Source: Candidatus Thorarchaeota archaeon SMTZ1-83 (GTDB taxonomy: Archaea > Asgardarchaeota > Thorarchaeia > Thorarchaeales > Thorarchaeaceae). Taken from it: a stretch of 6,150 nt of DNA. The stretch lies in assembly GCA_001563325.1 (NCBI GenBank), contig LRSK01000101.1, forward strand, positions 1 to 6,150, read 5' to 3'. Below, in pieces: positions 1 through 5,683 of the stretch. Numbering within the stretch: the first letter of the stretch is position 1; each line of letters starts with the position of its first letter. The translations under genes and the position numbers were made by a program. The notes under the pieces were generated by a model. That model was not told where the DNA came from. It searched no databases and was given only the letters and a program-made list of their open reading frames with translations.

Positions 1-2132
1 TCGAGTTCCAGCGTGTATGTACCATCATTGTTGTCTGTGACCGTGTACTCTCCGGTCATTCCGATGACAGTCAGAGTGCCGCCATCCATTCCAGAAGTTG
101 TGAAGTCATCGAGGTCTGTGTATGTAAACAGAAGTGTTAGGTCATTGTTGTACTGGACGGGACTGTATGAGCCATGAGTGAGTGATGTGTAGCGTTCTCT
201 CACGGTAATTGAGATACTGACAGTACGATTCTCATAAAACGGAGCCCCTGACCAGACAATCTGTACATCGAAGCTATGGCTTCCGGGGGATAGGAACGAA
301 ACAGTGTCTACCTCAACCAAGAAGATCCTAGTGACATCACCATCATAGTACACTGTGAACGAATAACTTGGAGTGCTAATCTGAAGGCTGGCGTTGTCAG
401 GAATGTTGGTCGACGATAACACATCCCTGTATGCCAGACTAAGGTTGACCTTCTCGTCGAAGGCAGTCAGAGGCAGAGGTGCATAATCAACGATAGTCTG
501 ACGGTATGTTGAGTGCACGGTAATAAGGAGAGTCTTGTTCTCGTAGAGTGGCATGGCGCCGTAGGTCCAGTTAATTGAAACCCTGAGCTCGCAAGCGATT
601 ATGCCGCTAAGGTGGGTTGTACTGAACTCAATTCGGTATTCTCCAGGACTTCCAACCGGGTCGATTTCGGTTATGGTCATGTGACCCTGTGTCAGAGCTT
701 GCCCTGCAGTGAGTACATCTATGAAGAAGTGAACATTTCCAGGGTATGGCCCAGTACTATTGACGACGCCAGTGGCGTCACCGACGTCGTAGTAGACCAC
801 CGTGAAACTGAGATCTTCACCATATGGGGTCATCACCGGGCTATCTCCTATGAAGATGTCAGTAGGGGCGCCAGTGATTCTAACCTGGGTGTTGATAGAT
901 TTGTCATAGTACTTCACTGTGGGACCTGTCCAGTTCACAACGATTGTCAGATCCTTTGGACCAATGGAAAGCCACTGGTTTGCCGGAATCAGAATTAGGT
1001 ACTCGCCCGGACTTGACGCATTGACGATAGAGTAACTCACTGAAGGGAGAAGTGAGCTTGTAACGCTCATCTGGACATTGTAGCCGACAACTGAGCCATT
1101 CTCGATACCAACATTGGCATCAACATCGTAGTAGGAAACGTGAACAGCTATATCACCAGTATAGGGTGTTGGGTTAATCGGGTTAACAAGGAAGAATGAT
1201 GTAAGGTGAGTCCTCAAGATCACAGTCACTGCGAAGGTATGATTCTGCGCTCCATAACTCTCCACAAAGAAGTCGACCCGATAGGGTCGTAGGACGTCAA
1301 GATCCTCCGAGTAGATGGTTATTTCATAAACTCCGGGAGCCGTCTGGACAACTGTGTAGTTCTGATCCCCCAAGGAATGGATATCTGACCAGTTGCATCG
1401 TATCGCACTCTCTGCACCATTGATTGGGAAACCGTGGTCTGTATCAGTGTAGGTTATGGTGAAGGAAGTTGTGTAGCCTACCGGGAGCGATAATTGGCTT
1501 GTTGACGGAATTGCAGACGTGAAAAGCTCTCTCACTTGAACTGAGAGCAAAATAACACGTGACTCAAAGAAGTCCTTGCTTGCTGTTATCTTGACATTGT
1601 AGATGTCGAGTGCAACGGCATCAGTTTCAAGGCTCAGCGTGTAATACCCTGGACTTCCCCCAACCGGGGTAACAGTGTAGTCATCTAAGCTCCAATTGGC
1701 AATGATTGTTGCTCCCATAATTGGCTGAGAGTTCTGATCCTCGAAGTAGACTGTTAGATCCGCGTTGTAACCGCTCGGAACATCTACGCCCGGAGCATCC
1801 GGCGAGAGAAGTTCGGTTGTGTATATCACATTCAGAGTGAAAGTTCTGGATAGCGAATCATAGAAAGCCAGATTCCACTGTAAGTCTATGCCATACTGTC
1901 CGTTCGATGGCAAGTCATTAGTATCCAGAGTGATGCTGTATTCTCCTGTACCTAGGTCACTGAGACTGCCATCGGGTCCTGCCCATGTGTAGTCCATGGT
2001 TCCTCCAGCCAATAGGTCACCGTTGTCAGTGTCGTTGACTCGAAACTGGAGCAGCACCAGTTCACCATATGTCACATTCTTGGTCCAAGTTGACTCTGAA
2101 CCTAGTGGGTATTTGACCGACATTTCGGTACT
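1..2132 (-). repeat. Tandem Ig-like protein repeats (at least seven, diverged) within the large CDS
   Basis: Seven units begin at about residues 617, 721, 819, 924, 1038, 1158 and 1263 (bases 2132, 1820, 1526, 1211, 869, 509 and 194). Their lengths are 104, 98, 105, 114, 120 and 105 residues, and the seventh is cut by the window edge. Each unit has an early block with alternating hydrophobic residues ending in Y-x-D or a variant, such as SFTITYTDTD, VHVSYYDVD or TLLFTYTDLD. A middle block follows the pattern G-x-Y-x-I/L, such as SPGEYRIEF, APGVYEITI or GTGEYSITL. Each unit ends with a beta strand such as VSISITVRE. The similarity is at protein level only; I see no long DNA-level repeats, so the units are old rather than recently amplified. 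The fold is inferred as Ig-like/Big-type from spacing and strand pattern. Confidence 0.75.
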
Positions 2133-3980
2133 ATGCTTGATGTCAAACACTCTTGAGAAGAAGCCCACGTTGTGCACTGCCCCGCCAGATACGAGGTCTG
2201 TCACATATGCCTGCACTTGCCAAGTCCCGACCGAAGCATTGTAGGCATCCAGATTGACGAACCCAGTTATTGCATATCCCGAGGCGTCTACCGTCGCTTG
2301 AAGTTGATGCCAGACTGCACCACCTGAATCGTACAAGGTGAAGTTGACGAGGTCATTCTGGTAAGAGGAGGATAGGGTAGCTCTGAACCTAGTGTCTTCA
2401 TCCGCTCTGAACGTTCGAGTGCTGACCCACTGACCTGCACCTGAGTCCCATACCTCCACATTAGATACGAGGTTTGGCGACAATCCCTTCAGCAGCCAGA
2501 ATCCGTTCTGCTCATCCAGCGTAATCTGGTAGGCCGACACGTTAAGTAGACCGTCACCAGGATTTCCGTAGCTCCAGCCAGAGGTCAGGTTCGTGGTCCT
2601 TTGTGTGGGCTCTGCAACGAAATCAAAGTCACGGTTGGCAGGAATTGACAAATTGAAGAAGTACTTGGAGGAATAACCCCCTGGAACAGCTACATAGAAG
2701 TTGCTGGTCCACCTAACATCAGTAGCATTCTGCACAGTGTAGGTCTCGCCCAGACCAAACGTTTCAGTGTCATAAATCGTTTCCACGTTGTGGCTTCTAG
2801 CGTAGACGGTTACATCCGCATCTATGTCTACATTGATGTCGAAGTTGGGGTCCGGTGGAAGCGGAGTAGGAGTCCAGGAGAAATTGGCGTATGCAGCACC
2901 AGAGGTCCAAGGAACAGGTGCCCGATAGAATACAGTCCCAAGCCCAGGGACAGGGCTCGCGCCCTGGATTACATTATCTACATCAACTCCATTCATTTGC
3001 AGGTTGACTTCCTCAGGTGTTGCTTTGGCGGTTACGTAGAGAAGCACATCATCGAATCGACCTCGTGGTAGGATGTCGTTGGATCGATACCATTCCAACT
3101 GAGTTGTTCTCAGGCCAATCCAGAGGTTGATGTCGGGAAGGGTAATCAAGTCAGGATCTATTGGTATGAGTCCGGTAGAATACCATATGTTGTCATCTTG
3201 TATAGCATCGAACTGGATACTCCAGAGATAGGTGCCACCATTATCCGGGTCGCCCACTGACACGAAGAGCTCGAAGAATCCAGTCATATAGGATCCCCAG
3301 CCAGCACAATCGGCCCAGTAGTCTAGAGATATGGCGAGATTGGTCACATCTCCTCGGTTTATAGTAAGGTTCTGAACTGCATAGGACTTGTCTCCGACAT
3401 CATACCAATATCCGTAGAGCTGAGTGGTTGGCCTATCGTCATACCAGTAACCTTGTTGCCTGAAATCCGCATATGACGTGGTCCACTGGGACGTCAGCGT
3501 GTTCGTGTAGGGGCCCCAAGTTGAAGGCTCGTCATGAGTAAGGTATGTCCAATCGGTACCGGCACTGAAGTCGGAGTTGTCAATCCATGTCCTGTTCTCT
3601 GTTATGCTGGTCACATCGGCATAGACCTCATAGCCCTCCCAGTCCTCACCGAGAGGAACGCTAAGGTTTGCCGTGGATGTTGTCTGCGTACCTGAGTCAT
3701 ACCACATGGTTTCTCCTGTGAAGGTGTCGGTGCGGATACCGTACTCCGAGCCCACAAGACTGCTGCCAGTTCCGCTCTGTTCCGTTGGAGCATCACAAAT
3801 ACTGTAGGTTTCCAAGACTTCGTCAGGTCCCACCTCCATGGTCATACCATTGCCAAGATCTACAGACCTCGCAGCAGTATGTCCTCCGCTTAATCCGACC
3901 CATTGCGGGCCTACGAAGATTGTCCCGAAAAGTAATGGTAGAAGAACAATAAGCAAGCCATACATCTTCTTTGCTCTCAT
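1..3980 (-). CDS. Giant secreted Ig-like-repeat surface protein with carbohydrate-binding-like N-terminal domain (C-terminus outside window)
   Basis: The minus frame is open from the ATG at 3980..3978 to the left edge: 1326 residues, no stop or frameshift seen. Residues 1-30 form a signal peptide: basic MRAKK, then a hydrophobic core around residues 7-23. Residues 60-200 are rich in Trp/Tyr, with WYD at 93-95, 179-181 and 192-194. A jelly-roll, carbohydrate-binding-like domain spans about 131-320, opening with DNSDFSAGTDW and closing with RFDDVLLYV. Beta-rich segments without a recognised family cover about 320-616, and Ig-like repeats run from 617 to the edge. About 25 N-X-S/T sequons and very few cysteines fit an extracellular, glycosylated archaeal protein. 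An AGGAGAA ribosome site lies 7 bases before this ATG and supports the start. The domain family was judged by eye. A cell-surface or adhesion role is inference; the missing C-terminus should show whether there is a membrane anchor. Confidence 0.88.
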   Translation of the reverse strand, partial: MRAKKMYGLLIVLLPLLFGTIFVGPQWVGLSGGHTAARSVDLGNGMTMEVGPDEVLETYSICDAPTEQSGTGSSLVGSEYGIRTDTFTGETMWYDSGTQTTSTANLSVPLGEDWEGYEVYADVTSITENRTWIDNSDFSAGTDWTYLTHDEPSTWGPYTNTLTSQWTTSYADFRQQGYWYDDRPTTQLYGYWYDVGDKSYAVQNLTINRGDVTNLAISLDYWADCAGWGSYMTGFFELFVSVGDPDNGGTYLWSIQFDAIQDDNIWYSTGLIPIDPDLITLPDINLWIGLRTTQLEWYRSNDILPRGRFDDVLLYVTAKATPEEVNLQMNGVDVDNVIQGASPVPGLGTVFYRAPVPWTSGAAYANFSWTPTPLPPDPNFDINVDIDADVTVYARSHNVETIYDTETFGLGETYTVQNATDVRWTSNFYVAVPGGYSSKYFFNLSIPANRDFDFVAEPTQRTTNLTSGWSYGNPGDGLLNVSAYQITLDEQNGFWLLKGLSPNLVSNVEVWDSGAGQWVSTRTFRADEDTRFRATLSSSYQNDLVNFTLYDSGGAVWHQLQATVDASGYAITGFVNLDAYNASVGTWQVQAYVTDLVSGGAVHNVGFFSRVFDIKHSTEMSVKYPLGSESTWTKNVTYGELVLLQFRVNDTDNGDLLAGGTMDYTWAGPDGSLSDLGTGEYSITLDTNDLPSNGQYGIDLQWNLAFYDSLSRTFTLNVIYTTELLSPDAPGVDVPSGYNADLTVYFEDQNSQPIMGATIIANWSLDDYTVTPVGGSPGYYTLSLETDAVALDIYNVKITASKDFFESRVILLSVQVRELFTSAIPSTSQLSLPVGYTTSFTITYTDTDHGFPINGAESAIRCNWSDIHSLGDQNYTVVQTAPGVYEITIYSEDLDVLRPYRVDFFVESYGAQNHTFAVTVILRTHLTSFFLVNPINPTPYTGDIAVHVSYYDVDANVGIENGSVVGYNVQMSVTSSLLPSVSYSIVNASSPGEYLILIPANQWLSIGPKDLTIVVNWTGPTVKYYDKSINTQVRITGAPTDIFIGDSPVMTPYGEDLSFTVVYYDVGDATGVVNSTGPYPGNVHFFIDVLTAGQALTQGHMTITEIDPVGSPGEYRIEFSTTHLSGIIACELRVSINWTYGAMPLYENKTLLITVHSTYRQTIVDYAPLPLTAFDEKVNLSLAYRDVLSSTNIPDNASLQISTPSYSFTVYYDGDVTRIFLVEVDTVSFLSPGSHSFDVQIVWSGAPFYENRTVSISITVRERYTSLTHGSYSPVQYNNDLTLLFTYTDLDDFTTSGMDGGTLTVIGMTGEYTVTDNNDGTYTLEL
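3020..3590 (-). other. Jelly-roll / carbohydrate-binding-like domain coding segment
   Basis: This covers residues about 131 to 320 of the large protein. It opens with an N-S-D-F-x-x-G-x-x-W element, seen at the start of many family 4/9/22-type carbohydrate-binding jelly rolls. It ends with G-R-F-D-D-V-L-L-Y-V, like the usual closing strand in which the Asp residues sit near a structural calcium. Between them are aromatic-rich strands, for example residues 178-182 (YWYDD) and 191-194 (YWYD). No catalytic motif is visible, so binding rather than hydrolysis is the better guess. The assignment rests on these two end motifs and the length of about 190 residues, and could be wrong. Confidence 0.45.
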
Positions 3981-3987
3981 GGAACAG

Positions 3988-3994
3988 TTCTCCT
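3988..3994 (-). promoter_or_regulatory. Ribosome binding site of the large surface protein gene
   Basis: On the minus strand the sequence reads AGGAGAA, 7 bases before the ATG at 3980. It matches the 3' end of archaeal 16S rRNA. It supports this ATG over the in-frame ATG five codons later, which would also remove the basic N-region of the signal peptide. Confidence 0.75.
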
Positions 3995-4048
3995 GATGGG
4001 ATCCGAGAGTTCTATGACTCAAACACACGAAGTCATGCAGACAACGGC

Positions 4049-4062
4049 AGAGTGCGCACTCT
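4049..4062. promoter_or_regulatory. Perfect 14-bp palindrome, candidate operator at the predicted transcription start
   Basis: AGAGTGCGCACTCT is its own reverse complement over all 14 bases. Its centre lies about 34 bases downstream of the centre of the TATA-like box. It therefore covers or directly follows the expected transcription start, a usual place for a dimeric archaeal repressor to block initiation. In RNA it could alternatively form a short hairpin only with a strained loop, so a DNA-binding site is the better reading. The binding protein is unknown. Confidence 0.4.
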
Positions 4063-4084
4063 TCTCGTTCCCCTCAGTCTTGTT

Positions 4085-4094
4085 CTATAAATAG
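4085..4094 (-). promoter_or_regulatory. TATA-like promoter element for the surface protein gene
   Basis: The minus strand reads CTATTTATAG here, a good match to an archaeal box A. Transcription would be expected to start about 25 bases downstream, near 4060-4066, giving a leader of about 80 bases before the ATG at 3980. The element is close to symmetric, so direction is assigned from the gene it precedes. A purine-rich BRE next to it is not obvious, which lowers confidence. Confidence 0.5.
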
Positions 4095-4133
4095 GATATG
4101 CGTAGAACCTCGTTCCGCAAAACGATACGTCTG

Positions 4134-4145
4134 TCGATTTATCGA
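4134..4145. promoter_or_regulatory. TCGAT..ATCGA palindrome-like element, copy 1
   Basis: TCGATTTATCGA has 5-bp inverted arms around a TT centre. It is about 50 bases upstream of the TATA-like box of the surface protein gene. It shares 11 of 12 bases with the element at 4229, which suggests binding sites for one regulator. No function is known. Confidence 0.35.
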
Positions 4146-4228
4146 ACGCGTAGGAGATGGCGGGGCGTTGACCTGTTGCGATACAGCACAGAGAACATTT
4201 TCAAACAGGCAGCGCGCCAAACCATTCG

Positions 4229-4240
4229 TCGATATATCGA
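4229..4240. promoter_or_regulatory. TCGAT..ATCGA perfect palindrome, copy 2
   Basis: TCGATATATCGA is a perfect 12-bp palindrome. It sits at the left end of an AT-rich island and overlaps the left arm of the inverted repeat spanning 4227..4282. Copy 1 at 4134 differs at one base. Confidence 0.35.
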
Positions 4241-4266
4241 TAGTAGTTCATATGATATATGATAGA

Positions 4267-4280
4267 TTGATATATATCGA
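4267..4280. promoter_or_regulatory. TTGAT-ATAT-ATCGA element, degenerate copy 3
   Basis: This 14-base element resembles copies 1 and 2 but has a four-base centre and one mismatched arm base (TTGAT against ATCGA). It overlaps the right arm of the inverted repeat 4227..4282. It may be a weaker site or simply part of the AT-rich island. Confidence 0.25.
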
Positions 4281-4428
4281 CGCATGACACGGCTGGGAGT
4301 GGCGTCGGTCGATGATGCTCCGACTTCTGTGCCTGAAGGGCACACTGACTCCACACATTCAGATCCCGAACGTCTGAGTCCGGCCGATGCTTCGAATTCT
4401 CCAGTCCAAGCCATACGCACATAACAAG

Positions 4429-5589
4429 TCATGGCGACCTAAGATGGCTCAGCAGCTCGGCTATCGGTCCGGAAAGGAAGTACTCTAGGTTAAGGAGTAT
4501 TCCCAAGAAATGTGCAATCCAGATGGCCACAATCATCCATCGATACCTCTTCATGTCCTCGGGCTGTCTGATAAGTAGCACTGGGACCACGAACCAAGAA
4601 TAGTACCATATCTGAGTCCAAGAGAAGAACATGAGTATTAGAGGGAGCGCGTAGACGACAATTGATCGCCAATCTCTGACGCGAAGCGAGGTCGTAGGAA
4701 CGGGAATGGGGCCAATAAGTCGAGGTTCCAAAGTCATTAGCAGGAACGCATACACAAGAACTGCAGGAGCAATCAAGACAATCGGATTGGTCGACCCCCA
4801 TCCGAGGAAGAAAGGATTCGTGATGAATGATGCATACCCAGTGCTATTGAGAAGATGAGCAAGCAGACTTTCATATCCCATGCCCGATAACACCAATGGC
4901 AGAACGGTCAGGATTCCAACGCCGAAGAAAGCTAGTGAGGCGACTGGTGCCACTGTTAGGAGAATTGGAAAAACAAGGGCCGGATACAGCTTTGCCTGAA
5001 ATGCCAGGGCTAGCGTGCCAAATCCCAACCAGGGGCGGTCTTTTCGGAAGAGCAGCAGAGACGTAAGGAGCAGCAAATCTACGAAAGGCTCGACCTTGGG
5101 AAAGATGACAGAAAATGCAAAGCCAAACACATAGTACATGATAACAAGCTGTTGGAACCACTTCTTGTCCAAGTATTCTTGGCCAAGATACAGGAAGATA
5201 ACCAGATTCAAATGGATAAGGAGCACCAATATCCAGTTCACCAGATAGTGATATGGCGCATGAAAGCCAGGCTCTATCGCTGCCAAGGCCGCGTAGAAGA
5301 GCAACGTCACAACTGGATACTCGTAGGTTACATTCAACACACCTGTGAGTAGATGGTCTTCAGGAACAACGTAGACATCATGCAAGTCTTGGTCACTTAA
5401 GTCGTAAACGTTGAACCCTTCCTGCCAGAAGAGCTCACCATAGACCATGTTTCGATTTCGATCCCTTTGGACCACCGCGAGCTCGAAAACAGGGACAAGG
5501 ATGACGCAAAGAACAATAGAAACGGCGATTGGTCGTCTATATCTCTGAATCACGTCTCTGAAGCTCAGATTCCCAGACATCCAGACCAC
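4429..5589 (-). CDS. Multi-pass membrane glycosyltransferase, GT-C fold, GT87-like (polyprenol-phosphate-sugar dependent)
   Basis: The protein has 386 residues with about ten or eleven membrane helices, roughly at 21-40, 92-105, 115-135, 147-163, 168-181, 187-209, 213-234, 269-287, 309-323, 326-340 and 351-369. Motifs typical of GT87/DUF2029 enzymes are visible: YEYP (89-92) opening the second helix, AFQAKLYPALVFP (196-208), and FSWTQIWYYSW (322-332) near the C-terminus. Such enzymes move mannose or a related sugar from a polyprenol-phosphate carrier on the outer face of the membrane. The outer loop after helix 1 (41-91) carries D43, E52, E57 and D63. The usual Asp three or four residues before the conserved Tyr (Y50) is not at its expected place, so the catalytic base is uncertain. 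The start is ambiguous: GTG at 5589 lies 4 bases after a GGGG, while ATG at 5580 lies 13 after it. The next gene on this strand encodes a sequon-rich surface protein, a plausible but unproven partner. Confidence 0.75.
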   Translation of the reverse strand: MVWMSGNLSFRDVIQRYRRPIAVSIVLCVILVPVFELAVVQRDRNRNMVYGELFWQEGFNVYDLSDQDLHDVYVVPEDHLLTGVLNVTYEYPVVTLLFYAALAAIEPGFHAPYHYLVNWILVLLIHLNLVIFLYLGQEYLDKKWFQQLVIMYYVFGFAFSVIFPKVEPFVDLLLLTSLLLFRKDRPWLGFGTLALAFQAKLYPALVFPILLTVAPVASLAFFGVGILTVLPLVLSGMGYESLLAHLLNSTGYASFITNPFFLGWGSTNPIVLIAPAVLVYAFLLMTLEPRLIGPIPVPTTSLRVRDWRSIVVYALPLILMFFSWTQIWYYSWFVVPVLLIRQPEDMKRYRWMIVAIWIAHFLGILLNLEYFLSGPIAELLSHLRSP

Positions 5590-5637
5590 GACGCCCCTTG
5601 TCGACTGCTAGGTTCTGTTTGTGTCCTCTACGCTACT

Positions 5638-5645
5638 CTTAAATC
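5638..5645. promoter_or_regulatory. Shared TATA-like element between divergent genes
   Basis: CTTAAATC on the plus strand and GATTTAAG on the minus strand give a near-symmetric box A in the 94-base gap between two divergent genes. For the plus gene it predicts a start near 5668 and a leader of about 16 bases. For the minus gene it predicts a start near 5615 and a leader of about 27 to 36 bases, depending on the start codon used. One box may serve both directions, or each gene may have a weaker unseen box. Confidence 0.4.
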
Positions 5646-5671
5646 ACTGTCGAAACCCACCACGCAGGCCC

Positions 5672-5675
5672 GGAG
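5672..5675 (+). promoter_or_regulatory. Ribosome binding site of the CoA-binding protein gene
   Basis: GGAG lies 8 bases before the ATG at 5684, normal archaeal spacing. It supports this start rather than the in-frame ATG at codon 12. Confidence 0.6.
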
Positions 5676-5683
5676 AAAGTCCA

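Larger units (their letters stand above)
4227..4282. repeat. AT-rich inverted repeat island with 11-bp arms
   Basis: The arms CGTCGATATAT (4227..4237) and ATATATCGACG (4272..4282) are exact reverse complements, separated by 34 bases. The interval also contains two adjacent copies of TATGATA (4251..4257 and 4258..4264) and an 8-bp palindrome TCATATGA. The island is far more AT-rich than its surroundings. Possible roles are a regulator-binding region, a DNA-unwinding element or an RNA stem-loop; the sequence does not decide between them. Confidence 0.5.
3981..4428. other. Intergenic region without a supported gene
   Basis: These 448 bases separate the stop of the glycosyltransferase gene from the start of the surface protein gene, both on the minus strand. 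They contain the ribosome site, a TATA-like box, a 14-bp palindrome and an AT-rich palindrome cluster, listed separately. The only sizeable reading frame (97 codons, minus strand, 4432..4139) overlaps the upstream stop as ATGA. It has an unconvincing composition and runs through the AT-rich palindromes, so I do not call it a gene. No tRNA-like cloverleaf or T-run terminator was found. Confidence 0.7.

Noticed and set aside
764..780. Short GC-rich inverted repeat around GACGCC..GGCGTC
   Set aside because: It falls inside the coding frame, encodes an ordinary Asp-Ala-Thr-Gly-Val stretch, and is of a length expected by chance.
612..3071. Plus-strand reading frames of 82 to 128 codons (for example 612..998, 1996..2244 and 2790..3071)
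   Set aside because: All lie opposite the continuous minus-strand frame of the surface protein, whose translation gives sensible beta-rich repeats. They are antisense shadows without ribosome sites or recognisable products.
4328..4344. Hairpin with 6-bp arms TGTGCC / GGCACA, considered as a terminator of the glycosyltransferase gene
   Set aside because: It lies about 85 bases beyond the stop and is not followed by a T-run on the minus strand, so it fits neither a bacterial-type nor an archaeal poly-T terminator.
3981..4428. Searched for a tRNA, small RNA, CRISPR repeats or insertion-sequence ends
   Set aside because: No cloverleaf with a GTTCRANNC-type arm, no regularly spaced direct repeats and no transposase remnant were seen. 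The inverted repeat island has no flanking target duplication that I can recognise.
4139..4432. 97-codon minus-strand reading frame starting as ATGA on the stop of the glycosyltransferase gene
   Set aside because: The overlap looks like translational coupling, but the protein has a mixed, low-hydrophobic composition with many Arg, Ser and Cys and no recognisable motif. It reads through the AT-rich palindromes, and no ribosome site is evident. Chance is more likely.
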